From: Peronospora farinosa
Taxonomy: Eukaryota; Oomycota; Peronosporomycetes; Peronosporales; Peronosporaceae
DNA length: 64,000 nt
Assembly: GCA_947646735.1 (NCBI GenBank)
Contig: CANTFK010000633.1
Span: 62,001 to 126,000 of the forward strand
Direction of reading: 5' to 3'
Made by a program: the position numbers and the translations under genes. Numbering within the stretch: position 1 is the stretch's first letter; every line of letters starts with the position of its first letter. A model generated the notes under the pieces. The model saw only the letters and a list, made by a program, of their open reading frames with translations, searched no databases and was not told the origin of the DNA. Positions 10,551 to 21,101 of the stretch are shown piece after piece.

Positions 10551-11045
10551 CAATGGACTCGATGCAGCAAATATTTCAACATACGACTTCCACATTTCGG
10601 ATGCGACATTTACATACAGTACAAAAATGGAAGGAGCCGGACAAACACTAAGGCGATCAGGCAGAAAGCAAGCAATATCAAGGAGGAGCTCCAGTTAGCA
10701 GCTGGAGTAGTGCAATTTGTTCTAATATGAGATTGCAGATTGCAACAAAGGTGATCCAAGTAGAGCTTATGACCCTGCTCAACGCTGCAAAATACATTAT
10801 TATGCAATAATGCTCAGCGAAACATCGATTTATATTTCTTTGACCGAGCGACAGCACGCAAGTATATATTAGTGACCTTCCTTTACAAAGGGGCTGCATA
10901 CCGCGTAGCTAACATGCAAAAGCCGGACACAAGATATTCATGGCCCGACAGCTGAGCGGAGATGAAGAACGATATGTAGTTCAGCTGGGGTACAGATTGG
11001 GGATGAAAAATTGTACCAGTATCACGGATATCGGACGGCTCATTG
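10551..11045. other. Non-coding gap between two Gypsy elements
   Basis: About 0.5 kb with only short chance frames. The last five bases (CATTG, 11041-11045) would be the left target duplication of the next element, whose right partner has been lost. Confidence 0.5.
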
Positions 11046-11652
11046 TGTAACAGGGCATCTAGTTACACGTAAACATTAAGTAATATACGTAATGTTTGAT
11101 CTAAAAGTATCCACGATTACTTTTGACCTGTCACTTGGGTACGATACACAAACGTGGTCCACCCTCGTGAATGTGATATCCATTTATGGATTCACATGAG
11201 AAGGGATGACGCTAGTTGAAGCTAGGCATCGCGACGTCTCAGAAAGACGTCAGTTGCGATCTTAAATCTAGATTTAAGTTCAAGCGACAGGATACGCTTC
11301 TAAAGAGTCGCGTATCCGATCTATATATATACATTATCTATAGCCAATCAGTAATTCAATTTATATTTAATTATAATTAATTAAATATAGCTCAGTTTTG
11401 AATTTGCTTAAACACCGAAGCACCACGCACGAGAAGCTGAAAAGCTTCTGCGTGACGTCGGTGCCTTCTTGTGAAGAAGTTCGTTGCACTCTCGCTTAAG
11501 CGAAAGGCAACTGGTGGTACGACTGCTTAAGCAGTCGACCAACCTCCTAACCACCCTCGCACGCGAAGGTAAGACGGTCTAACCGCTTCTTCGCTTGTGT
11601 ATAAGGTGTGTGCTCGTAGTACGAGGCAACTTCGTAGAAGTGCCCGTCTACA
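11046..11652 (+). repeat. LTR-B, 5' LTR of Gypsy-2
   Basis: 607 bp, beginning TGTAACAGGG and ending CGTCTACA, nearly identical to the solo LTR at 25507-26106. The PBS CTTGGTAGCACT follows at 11653. Diverged relatives are at 18431-18640 and 30944-31296. Confidence 0.9.
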
Positions 11653-11664
11653 CTTGGTAGCACT
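11653..11664 (+). other. Primer-binding site of Gypsy-2
   Basis: CTTGGTAGCACT directly after the LTR, identical to the site in Gypsy-1. It is complementary to a tRNA ending AGTGCTACCA, most likely initiator tRNA-Met. Confidence 0.8.
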
Positions 11665-11696
11665 AGTAGTCCTTCCCACGACCCGTCTCTCTCAGC

Positions 11697-12327
11697 GTGC
11701 GTGTGGTTGAGATGGTCCTTAATATGGACTGGAGTGACTTCCCTCACCTCTCCCAACATCATAGGGAGTTGGCAGAGCATATGGCGCAGGGACTTTGTGA
11801 GCAAGCCCTGGTCAATCTCTTGCATTGTCCTCCTGAGCAACATGTTGCTCAGTTGGAGCAATTTGAGGCGTTTGTGCTCGGACAGCGTAGAAACGCGTCC
11901 GAGGTAAATAGCCAAGCCACCGCTGAGTCCATCAATAAGACTCAGGATGAGCTTAGGCTTGAGCAGGCACGTAATGAGGCGCTCAACAGAACGGTTGAGA
12001 CGCTCTCGGCCCGGTCTACTCAGCCGAGGCCCATTCGGATGGACCCTCCGAGGTTCGATGGAAGTTGCCCTCACACGATTTTTCACTGGCTATTAGCGGT
12101 TTAGCAATGTGGAGTGGCGCAGCTCATCGAAAACGACACCAGGACGGTGTCGTATGCCATTTCAAATTTGCGTGGCAAAGTCAGAGTGGGCTCACTCTGC
12201 GCTTGTAGCAAACGCCGATGCTTTACATCATGGACGATCTATAAGTCAAAGAATCACGCCATGTACTAGCCGCCTAACAATAAAGTTTTACTCCAGACGC
12301 GCTTCTTTGGAGCACTACAGGCGAAAC
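11697..12327 (+). pseudogene. Gypsy-2 Gag, N-terminal part
   Basis: The plus frame 11697-12104 encodes a coiled-coil N-terminus and then RPIRMDPPRFDGSCPHTIFHW, the start of the retrotransposon Gag domain; a TAG stops it at 12102-12104. The same domain goes on in broken form (NLRGK, PPNNKVLL, RFFGALQAK) until the TIR element at 12328. The alignment partner is Gag at 36973-37470. It would form the particle shell; it is not functional here. Confidence 0.8.
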
Positions 12328-13404
12328 TGTGGTGGAGTGGGTTCTCAAAATTGTATGATGAGACCCCAAACCACTCACTTTGCCGGACTGCCGACTGTCG
12401 GAGGGGGTACCCCGATGCCGCGTATGGACCTTCTCTCACCTTGTGTACCCGTCGGCTGGCGGGATGCACTCTTCGGAGGACTTGGTGAGGATGCAGATGT
12501 CTGCCTTGAGGGAGGTAGACCTGGGGGGCCTCGAGTGGATATGCTTCACTCGGTGGGCCGGTAGGTGGCCACTCGATCGACCTTGTCGAGAGTGGGCTTA
12601 GAACCAAATTCTTCAGGGGCGCTTGTCGTCCCTGGCCTTTTCCTTCTGTTTCAGGGGTATTAACCACCTGACCTTTACGTTGCTCCCGGACCTTGAGGTG
12701 AGGGAGACCGCTTCCGATAGCGGGTCTTGGGGGGTGTTGCTACTCGAACGAGCTCACATGCCAAGTATATCATGGAGCTCTATTCGCACTTGAACTTCGC
12801 TACACAACTGTCTTCGACGGGGGGCCAGAATGTATCCCTTCCCGGAACAGTGAGTAACTTAGAACAAGTCCTTCTTGGGTGACGGAGTCGTGCCACGTAG
12901 ATCGCAAATTGAGTAGTATTTAATATAGTCCTATCCTTTTAACTCCTTTACTCTATCCTTGCCTGAGCTCTGATTTCTTGCGTCGACTGGTCTGATACTT
13001 GTGTTAACTGGTCAGGAGTAGCTGAACCCCGAGGGGCCGAGGTCGACCAACGAGGAACTGGGTCGACCAATGAGGGACCCAGGTCTACTGATGAGGGGCC
13101 GGGTCGAACAATGAGGGACCCAGGTCTACCAATGAGGGACCGGATCGACCGATGAGGGACCCGGGTCTACCAACGAGGGGCCAGGTCGATCAATGAGCGG
13201 CCATGATCAACTCCCTTCGGTACCGGTTAACCGGTACACTGATACTGATTTTTCTTCGGCGGATCCTGCGGATTGTCCTCCATCAACGGTCGCTCCCCTT
13301 CGAGGCCCCTGTCTCTCTGGTCCCCTGTCCCTGACCCACGGCCTATACTCTGAATCCAACTGGAGTCCGGGACCTCCACATCACAAAATTAGCACTTCAC
13401 CACA
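12328..13404 (+). mobile_element. TIR-M element copy 1, inserted in Gypsy-2 Gag
   Basis: 1077 bp starting TGTGGTGGAGTG and ending CACTTCACCACA, an imperfect inverted repeat of at least 12 bp. The 4-bp duplication AAAC lies at 12324-12327 and 13405-13408. Removing the insert rejoins Gag in frame (QAK then RSLQE). It contains a 21-bp minisatellite and no transposase that I recognise; frames inside are repeated in mirror image at 16297-16698. It is probably a non-autonomous DNA transposon; a solo LTR is less likely because the inverted ends are too long. Confidence 0.75.
13030..13196 (+). repeat. 21-bp minisatellite in TIR-M copy 1
   Basis: Tandem variants of a 21-bp unit; on the opposite strand the unit is close to GGTAGACCTGGGTCCCTCAT. 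The same unit occurs at 15700-15930, 17694-17866 and 18392-18431. Confidence 0.85.
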
Positions 13405-14308
13405 AAACGATCTCTGCAAGAGTATGTGCAGGAGATGCGTTCGCTTTCTGTAAAGAGAAGTTCACAGTTCTAGGTATGGAGAGTCCGTATGACCTCATCC
13501 TAGGCATGCCTTGGTTGGCTAAACACCAACCATGGATAGAATGGCGTACACGCACAGTCGCTAAATCTACGCAAGACACGGGAAAGGATGTGCACTTGCG
13601 AGAGGTTTATGTGGCTGATGCTGTGTCCAACACAGTCGAGGGTGCGATGACGGTATGTCAATCGGCACCAGGAACTGCCCAGCTCTAAAGGAGTGGTGTA
13701 GTTGGAAGTGATCTGGCAGAAAGCCAGGTGACACAAATTCCTACCCGGCTAGAGGAGACTGGTGTAGTGAATGGGACGATGACAAGTAGTCATGCGTCCA
13801 ATAGTCCTGCACAGAGCCAAGAGCCTGTGGCAGTTGATGGTAGGCTGACAGGAAGTCAAGCGTCACAAGAACCGTCACAGAGCCATGAGTCTGGTGCGGC
13901 TGGATGGAGTGCGTTGGCTAGAACAGCAACGACATTTTCTTCCAGGTTAAAGATCGTGGTGACTCGACCAATGAGCACCAGACGTATTAAGACGATCAAG
14001 GGCACGTCAAATGAGTGACCCTTGACAAACCTCTGAACGAATTGTTCGAGGTCGTCGAAGACAAGATGCCGGAGGCATCCTTAGCTGAGGTGCTCCAACT
14101 TGTCTTGGCATATGCCGAGGAGATAGTAAATCTCTCGGAGATGACGTGGGATCGATTCTTGTCCGAGCTAAAGGAAGGAGATATCCACGAGATAGTCGCA
14201 CCAGTTCCAGAAGAGAACGTGGTGGACTGTTGTTCTTCGTCCACAATGGACGAGAGCGTCTTGGAAACCGACAAAAAGAAACGGTTCGCCGCTTAAGGCT
14301 GGGACGCC
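13405..14308 (+). pseudogene. Gypsy-2 Gag remnant, protease end and Pol spacer
   Basis: Gag resumes at 13405 (RSLQEYVQEMRSLS) and is joined by a deletion to the protease end (KFTVLGMESPYDLILGMPWL), so the Gag zinc knuckle and the protease active site are missing. The spacer frames 13476-13688, 13728-14018 and 14015-14296 match the relic at 35489-36610 nearly residue for residue but are separated by stops and shifts. Confidence 0.8.
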
Positions 14309-15114
14309 TTGAAGGACAACCCGTTCTATGATGTTCTGTGGAAACACCGTGATGTGTTTCCAGCAGAAGTGCCGAGCCGCCTACCGACCGATAGGGGCAT
14401 CAGGCACGAAATTGGCCTGGAGCCTGGCACCAAGTATTGTGTGACCAGGCCATGGCCGTTGTCGAAGGAGCAAGTCGATTACATCGATGAGTTCTTCGAC
14501 AAGCGAGCCAAGGCGGGACATGTACGTGAGAGCAAGTCGCCTCACTGCAGCCCGACCTTCTGTGTGCGTAAAGCAACGGGTGGATGGCGCGTGGTTCATG
14601 CTTATAAAAGGCTAGACACGGCCATTCCGACTCAAACGCCGATCCCGCGGAAAGATGTTTTGTTGTATTCCATGGGAAAGTCAACTATCTATTTCGCGTT
14701 GGATCTGAAGGATGGCTACTATCAAGTGCTCATGAGAGATACTGATGTAGCCAAAACGGCAGTAAGCACCCCAATCGGTATGCTGTGGGAGTGGCTTGTG
14801 ATGCCACAAGGGTTGAAACATGCTCCGGCAATATTTATCCGAGTGGTGGCTCACGTGATGCGTCAGCACCGTGCCTACGCGCCCCATTACTTTGACGATG
14901 TATTCGTGCATAGTAGGGCGGAGGACGGTCTGAGCGCAATAGAGTCGCACAAGCGTCATTTAGACGCTGTGTTGCTAACTCTGGGTGACGCCCAATTATA
15001 CGCTAGCTTGCAAAAGTGCGTAATAGGGGTCCCCGAGATACCTGTACTGGGCTGCATCGTAGGTGCACACGATGTACGAGCAGACCCAGAAAAGGTATAG
15101 GCTGTAAAGGAATG
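14309..15114 (+). pseudogene. Gypsy-2 reverse transcriptase with intact YFDD box
   Basis: A 263-codon frame (14309-15100) covers RT from RHEIGLEPGTKYC through SPHCSPTFCVRK, FALDLKDGYYQVLM and the catalytic HYFDDVFVHSRAED to the connection (LGCIVGAHDVRADPEKV). TAG at 15098-15100 stops it before RNase H. It is the best-preserved RT of the window, but its element has no integrase or complete Gag. Confidence 0.85.
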
Positions 15115-15460
15115 GCCAGTCCCACGTCAGTGAAGGATCTGCGCCAATTCCTTGGGCTCGCTAATTACTTGCATAAGTACAGCAAGAATTATGCGGAGTA
15201 GACTAAGCCATTGTCTGATCTTTTGAAAAAGGATGAAGAATGGACTTGGTCAAAGGAACAAGAAGATGCGTTCACATCAATGAAGCTCTCTGGTTGAGGC
15301 GCCGGTCTTGGCATTGCCAGATGCGAATAAGCCCTTTAGCGTCGTCTGCGATGCAAGCAATTTTGCAATCGGCAGCGCGCTCATGCAGAAGGATGACAAT
15401 GGTGTTGACCGTGTCATTTCGTATCAGTTTCGGCTTTTAAAAGTCGCAGAGCTGGAATAC
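15115..15460 (+). pseudogene. Gypsy-2 RT end and RNase H start
   Basis: Reads LRQFLGLANYLHKYSKNYAE, then FSVVCDASNFAIGSALMQ in a shifted frame, the first RNase H motif. It breaks off at 15460 within the KAAELNY segment, where the second TIR-M copy begins. Confidence 0.8.
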
Positions 15461-16636
15461 TGTGGTGAAGTGCTTTCCTAAATTGTGAAGAACCCAGAGG
15501 CCAGTTGGATTGAAGGGAAAAGGGGCCGTGGATTAGAGAAAAGAGACCACGCCCCAGAGAAAAGGGACCGAAGAGAAAGGTAGCCTCGGAGTGAAGCGAC
15601 CGTTGGCTGAGAATGTGAAAGACAAACAAAGGAGAGCTCATTATCAGGGTACTGTTTAACCGGTACGAAGGGAGTCGACCATGGCCCCCTTTGGGAAGGC
15701 CCGGTCCCTCACTGGTGGATCCGGTTCATTGGTCGTCACAGTCCCTCATCGGTAGACCTGGGTCCTTCGTCGGTCGACCTGGCCCCTCGTTGGTAGACCC
15801 GGGTCCCTCATCGGTCGATCCGGTCCCTCATTGGTAGACCTGGGTCCCTCATTGTTCGACCCGGCCCCTCATCAGTAGACCTGGGTCCCTCATTGGTCGA
15901 CCCGGTTCCTCGTTGGTCGACCTCGGCCCCTCGGGGTTCAGCTACTCCTGACCAGTTAACACAAGTATCAGACCAGTCGACGCAAAAATTCAGAGCTTCA
16001 GGCAAAGATAGAGTAAAGGAGTTAACAGGATAGGACTATATTAAATACTACTCAATTTGCGATCTACGTGGCACGACTCCGTCACCCAAGAAGGACTTGT
16101 TCTAAGTTACTCACTGTTCCGGGAAGGGATACATTCTGGCCCCCCGTCGAAGACAGTTGTGTAGCGAAGTTCAAGTGCGAATAGAGCTCCATGATATACT
16201 TGGAATGTGAGCTCGTTCGAGTAGCAACACCCCCCAAGACCCGCTATCGGAAGCGGTCTCCCTCACCTCAAGGTCCGGGAGCAACGTAAAGGTCAGGTGG
16301 TTAATACCCCTGAAACAGAAGGAAAAGGCCAGGGACGACAAGCGCCCCTGAAGAATTTGGTTCTAAGCCCACTCTCGACAAGGTCGATCGAGTGGCCACC
16401 TACCGGCCCACCGAGTGAAGCATATCCACTCGAGGCCCCCCAGGTCTACCTCCCTCAAGGCAGACATCTGCATCCTCACCAAGTCCTCCGAAGAGTGCAT
16501 CCCGCCAGCCGACGGGTACACAAGGTGATAGAAGGTCCATACGCGGCATCGAGGTACCCCCTCCGACAGTCGGCAGTCCGGCAAAGTGAGTGGTTTGGGG
16601 TCTCATCATACAATTTTGAGAACCCACTCCACCACA
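15461..16636 (-). mobile_element. TIR-M element copy 2, inverted
   Basis: 1176 bp, TGTGGTGAAGTG to CACTCCACCACA, the mirror image of 12328-13404. Its two ends match each other over about 25 bp. Its left neighbour is Gypsy-2 RNase H; the right neighbour is unrelated sequence, and no target duplication is visible, so the right flank was probably changed by a rearrangement. Confidence 0.75.
15700..15930 (+). repeat. 21-bp minisatellite in TIR-M copy 2
   Basis: About eleven variants of GGTMGACCYGGGYCCCTCRT in tandem, inverted relative to those in 13030-13196. The copy number is higher than in copy 1. Confidence 0.85.
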
Positions 16637-17040
16637 ATGATGCGCGTGCCCAGATCTTCGAAAGACGCGGGATTTCACCGCGAGTCCCTAAAAGATAAAG
16701 AGTTCAAGTCAAGAAGGAGAACAAGATAGAATAGCCACTGGTAGACAGATCATCAGTGACTCTAGAAGATAAAAACAAAGGATCGAAGGACCGACCGGAC
16801 CTTGGGAGGGGCATGGTCGAGGTTGAAATTATTAAAGAGAAACCTAAATACCCTCTCTATGTCCTCGTAAAAGACACCTTGGGTCATGATCCCTATCATG
16901 ATCCAGAGGACCATCAGCCGACGGTGAAAACCGAGAGGCTAAGGTCCCCGAAAAAACAACAAAACAAGACCGCGGAGTCCAAGCCGACAAGTTCCGGATG
17001 AAGGCGCCAGGAAACACCAAGTCGATAGTCCCGAGAAGTC

Positions 17041-17357
17041 AGGACTAGCATCATCGTCGGACGCTGATGTTACGAAGGCTTACCACCAGAGAAAGCTGAA
17101 CGCATTCCTGGAGAGCGACCCCATCGCGAAGACCCTCGAGGTCTAGCTGCTTGGACAGCTCACTGGACCGGTAACGACCCTACTACGGCTGCAGACCGTC
17201 ACATACGCGGTCACAGCGCTGGTCACCCTTCTTCGAGAAGTGACCATGGTCGCAGGACGTTTCGATCCGGACGACCTGCCTTCCCTGGGATTCGACAGAA
17301 TCGCAAACGACGTTAGAACATATACACAAGCGTCTGTCAACCCTCGTCGGTACCTTT
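17041..17357 (+). pseudogene. Degenerate ORF of unknown family
   Basis: About 105 codons in one plus frame, interrupted by one TAG at 17143-17145 and ended by TGA at 17357-17359. The content looks like a folded helical protein (KLNAFLESDPIAKTLEV, then VTYAVTALVTLLREVTMVAG, then DDLPSLGFDRIANDVRTY). I do not recognise the family. A recombinase or Gag-like protein of a mobile element would fit the context. Confidence 0.4.
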
Positions 17358-17693
17358 GACGACTCACACACAAACACAGTCCAGGGACATCCAGATGACA
17401 CTTCAAGACAGCGCGGTCTACCCTCAAAGGTATGGAGACACCGGCCACTCAGGGGCGATCCAAGGTACACCGCACACCTGCCGTCCAGCGATCAGATTGC
17501 AGCAGCTCAGTGGTTCCCAGGATCGTCTTCCACTGGATCAGTCACTAGAATGCCCCAGAGATCGACTGGTGCGGCGACGATCAAGGGGCGCGAAGCAGGA
17601 ACAGCGACCTAACGAAACGGTGACGCGTACCAACGAATATCCAGGTTTCTGATAGGTTGAATTTTATGCCAATAGAAAGCTTCTTGGATAGTT

Positions 17694-17866
17694 GGCCATG
17701 GTCCCTCATCGGTAGACCTGGGTCACTCGTCGGTCTGCCTCGGCCCCTCGTCGATAGACCCGGTCCCTCATCAGCTCCTATTCCGGTAGACCTCGGCCGC
17801 TCGTCTTTAGACCTGGGTCCCTCGTCGGTCGACCTCGGCCCCTCGTTGGTTGACCTGGGTCACTCA
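17694..17866 (+). repeat. 21-bp minisatellite, third cluster
   Basis: Eight or so variants of the GGTMGACCYGGGYCCCTCRT unit. A short fourth cluster of two units is at 18392-18431. Confidence 0.8.
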
Positions 17867-18430
17867 AGAATGCAGCTCAATGTATCGAAAATTAATATCA
17901 CAGCTGGAATGACCCAGGTTGGATACGGACTCACTAGCAAATAGCAAGCAGAAAGACCTACGTGATTGACGTGGTGAAGACATGCGCGTGCTCAAGTCTC
18001 CGAACGCGAAGGGAAAGCCCGGTAGGTATTCTACAGACCCTATTAACGCGGCGATGGCAAGGTTTTTGCAAGCGCGTCAAGGACCGCAGGAACACCCTAA
18101 CAAGATTGTTACCAAAGGGAGACTAAGGGCGCAAGTGACTACCTTTCAACACGACCCAAGTTCAACCGTACAAGATACGGCTGAGCACTCGTCGCAAGGT
18201 TCATCTGTTACTAGCTATGTAACCAGGATGGCACTGGGACCGACTGGTGCGGCGCTGCTTGAGTCCCGAGCGAGGGGCGGGAAGCAGGAACAGCGAGCTC
18301 ACAAAACGGTGACGCGTGAACGACCAATGAAAATCCAGGTTTCTGATAGGTTGAATTTTCAGCCAATAGAAGCTCCTTGGATGGTTGGCCATGGTCCCTC
18401 ATCGGTAGACCTGGGTCCCTCGTTGGGAGA

Positions 18431-18640
18431 CCTCGCACGAGAAGCTTGATAAGCTTCTGCGTGACGTAAGTGAGGCACTTCTTAGTTCTTCGTTGCGCGG
18501 ACCACTTTAAGCGGCCGGCAACAGTTTGTATCGGCACTTTAAGCGACCGACCAAAGCAACCACCAGGTAAGACGGTATAACCGCTTCTTCGCGCTGCTTG
18601 AAGGAGTACGTGGCAGCTTCTTCACAAAGCGCTTGTCTAC
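18431..18640 (+). repeat. Diverged LTR-B fragment
   Basis: Matches the last 230 bp of LTR-B: GCACGAGAAGCTTGATAAGC, the AAGCGGCCGGCAAC block and GTAAGACGGTATAACCGCTT, ending CTTGTCTACA. It starts abruptly after the minisatellite. It is older than the 11046 and 25507 copies. Confidence 0.75.
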
Positions 18641-18814
18641 ATATGGCCGAAGCTCTAAGAGAAGCGATGATCCTTTTATATAACTTCTGCTGATTTCATA
18701 GCAGACTTGTCAATGGTCGTTGAACGGATCACGAAGTACTACTAGGTGTATCGGACCACTCGTCGCATTTACTGTTATGCTTCTCACTTACATGGAGGGG
18801 CAGAGGAAGCTATA

Positions 18815-19030
18815 CAACTAAACGAACACGCTTAGTTGTAGAAAAAGGAAAACTGTATTATATACAGTTAAAGACCTTCTTAATAAAAATTATTCGAAAC
18901 CTATTTTAACGATATATAATGACTTATATGTATGCTGACTAATTGCCCTCCTCTCATTGCGCGCGTCCATCTGTCATTGGCCAGCGCGTTGAGTGATATC
19001 ATGGCCTATCAGTCAATTAGAGGCATCTCC
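18815..19030 (+). repeat. Interspersed repeat R1, left half
   Basis: The reverse complement of 2015-2233, ending AGAGGCATCTCC. It continues after the Copia insertion at 25203. The hairpin TACAACTAA ... TTAGTTGTA is at 18816-18840. Confidence 0.85.
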
Positions 19031-19400
19031 TTAGGGAAAACCACGCGTGACTAGACGTAAGCAGAGGGAACCTGTTAGTGAATCCACTGCACAAAATAAT
19101 CACACGAGTAAGTTGGCGTGTTAGTGCCAGAGAAAGTTGCCGGAAAAAATTCAGCTAGCTTTAAAAGAAAAAAAGAGGAAGTGTATTAATCCCAGGAGAA
19201 AGAAAACTCCTGAGTTATTTTGACCGTAATCCTAAAATATAGAGCATACATAGAAACGCCTCTGTAGGCTGCTTCTCTTACCACGAGTGTAATTCCCTTG
19301 ACAATCGTTTCGCATCGCACTCTCAACCTCTGTATGAATTTGACCACGGTAAGTTTGTATACGGAAATGTTTTCTTCAAAAGACAAACCCATTTCCAACA
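19031..19400 (-). repeat. Copia LTR type X, left (3') copy
   Basis: 370 bp, direct repeat of 24826-25197. On the minus strand it begins TGTTGGAAATGG. The terminal TGTAGG of the other copy has become TTAGG here. The polypurine tract GGGAAGGAG (minus strand, 19401-19409) adjoins it. Confidence 0.9.
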
Positions 19401-19410
19401 CTCCTTCCCA

Positions 19411-20300
19411 AACATACTGGGGCTTCATTTTAGTCCGATCTGCTTCCTTAGCTCCAAAATTCGTGGTGCATTTAAAGTTTTGGTTAACAAATCAGCTACA
19501 TGTCTGTACTCGCCACATGCACTGGTTTCACGGTGCCTTTCTTTGCATAGTCTTTCAAAAACTTTAACTTAACATCCACATGCTTTGAGCTTGCCGCACT
19601 TGCTTCACTTTCAAGCTGTTTGATTGCAGCTTGGTTATCAATTTTTAAAATAATTGGCGTTTTTAACTGCACACCAAATTCCGCAAACAGCTCCTTCAAA
19701 CCCAATGCCTCTCGTCCTCCAACTGCAGCAGCCACAAATTCCGCCTCGGCAGTGGAAAGCGCCACTGTCCCTTGCTTCTTACAGTTCCATCCAGCAATTA
19801 TGCCATTTACGTAAATCACATTTGCGCTAATACTCTTCCGATCGTCTTTATCAGCTGCAAAATCAGCGTCACTGTAGCTTATTATACGTAATAATGGGGT
19901 GCTCTTCTCATCATCGTGTTCCAAACAAAATTTCAGGCTTCTTGTTCCTTTCAAGTACCGCGCAATACGCTTTGCCACTTTATAATCCATCAAAGTCGGC
20001 GCGTGTGTACGTCGTGTAGCCCGATGAACCGCAAAATATATATCTGGTCGTGTGCACCTCGAAATCCATAGTAAACTACCGACAAGTGACTGAAAGCTTT
20101 TGACAGTGGGTGCATTTCCGCTTGACTTCAACTGGGAGTAATTCGTTTAACTCCTCATACATCTCTAATTCTGAAATCGGTGATTTTACAGTGTTCGCAT
20201 TTTTTAGTCCATGCTTTTCCAGCATTTCATCAATCGTTAATTCTTGATCAGTCGTGTATCCATTCGCTAAATCTCCTTCGATTCTCATGCCCAAAATTTT
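19411..20300 (-). pseudogene. Copia RNase H
   Basis: The 19496-20131 frame reads the end of RT and RNase H: SLVGSLLWISRCTRPDI, SYSDADFAADKDDRKS, ALSTAEAEFVAAA, IDNQAAIKQLESEA and the final HV.V. segment. After a one-base shift near 19495 the end ADLLTKTLNAPRILELRKQI follows. The D, E and D of the active site are present. The frameshift and a gap at 20131 to 20300 show that it is not functional. Confidence 0.85.
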
Positions 20301-20318
20301 TTTAACATTTCCAAGATC

Positions 20319-20870
20319 TTAAAGGTCGAGAACTTTCATCTCATCGAAAAATTTGTTGACTAACGATACGCTCGTTACAGTCACCAATAAATCGTCGACG
20401 TAAACTCCAATCAGTACCATTCCGCAATCCTCTATACGAGCGAAAATACACGTGTCAGTTAAACACTGCATAAACCTCATATTAATCAGCGTTTTTTGTA
20501 ACAGTTCATGCCACTTTCGACCTGCTTGCTTTAAACCGTTAAGGTTTCGCTGCAACTTTAACACCAAATCTTCTGTGCATTTTGCACCAAGTTCGTTCAT
20601 TTTGTCACTTGAAATTTCCATCCCTTTCGGTATCTGTAGATGTATTTCGTAATCTCCCTCCGTTTCAGCCTTTGGGTATGCGCTTGGTACGTCACCGTGA
20701 CGGGCCGGGACTTTCCATATTATAGCCATTATCAAGATAACTTTCATGTTGTTCAGCTCCATAACAGTTGAGAAAGTTACGTAGTAATCTTCACCAAACC
20801 TTTGTTTGTCACCACGAGGCAAAAGTCTCTCCTTGTATCAAATAATCGTACCATCTGCCAATAATTTTGT
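20319..20870 (-). pseudogene. Copia reverse transcriptase
   Basis: The 20319-20822 frame contains GDVPSAYPKAETEGDYEIHL, LNGLKQAGRKWHELL and the active site VYVDDLLVT. In the family the first motif reads D-V-x-x-A-F/Y. Upstream (20823-21100) the frame is broken and RT joins a spacer with EDSEIKSL-type sequence. The catalytic YVDD is intact but the polyprotein is not. Confidence 0.85.
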
Positions 20871-21101
20871 CTTATAAACCCACTTAGTCGGCAATGGTTT
20901 TTTGTTGTCATCCCGACACATAATCTTCCAAGTCCTAAGATCTTTAATGACTTTATTTCGGAATCTTCCGCCGCTTTCCACATTAGAAAATATTTTTCTT
21001 GATGAGCTTCATTGTAACTTTTTGGGTCAGGTAGTGACGAAAATTTTCCATCATTTGAGACACTTGAATCGGTAACCGCGAGTGCAAACAATAAATTTTC
21101 T

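Larger units (their letters stand above)
11046..15460 (+). mobile_element. Gypsy-2 LTR retrotransposon, plus-strand copy, broken
   Basis: LTR-B, PBS, Gag, protease, RT and start of RNase H in order on the plus strand, closely related to the minus-strand relic at 32586-37470. It is interrupted in Gag by a TIR element (12328-13404) and ends in RNase H where a second, inverted TIR element begins (15461). A deletion joins Gag at 13440 to the protease end. No integrase and no right LTR remain. Confidence 0.9.
16637..18430 (+). mobile_element. Unclassified repeat body with internal direct repeat
   Basis: A stretch with no known domain. The block 17565-17735 recurs, diverged, at 18242-18420; both end in the 21-bp minisatellite shared with TIR-M. 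Two plus frames are open (16756-17001, charged; 17982-18449, basic), plus a degenerate frame at 17041-17357. It may be the body of the autonomous relative of TIR-M or another retroelement; nothing in it decides this. Confidence 0.45.

Noticed and set aside
12328..13404. Solo LTR of a long-LTR retroelement
   Set aside because: The ends form an inverted repeat of 12-25 bp, longer than LTR ends, and the duplication is 4 bp; a TIR element fits better, although not beyond doubt.
16297..16698. 133-codon frame repeated at 12266-12667 as a conserved protein
   Set aside because: Both are the same part of TIR-M in mirror image; the match is due to the element copies and the product shows no domain.
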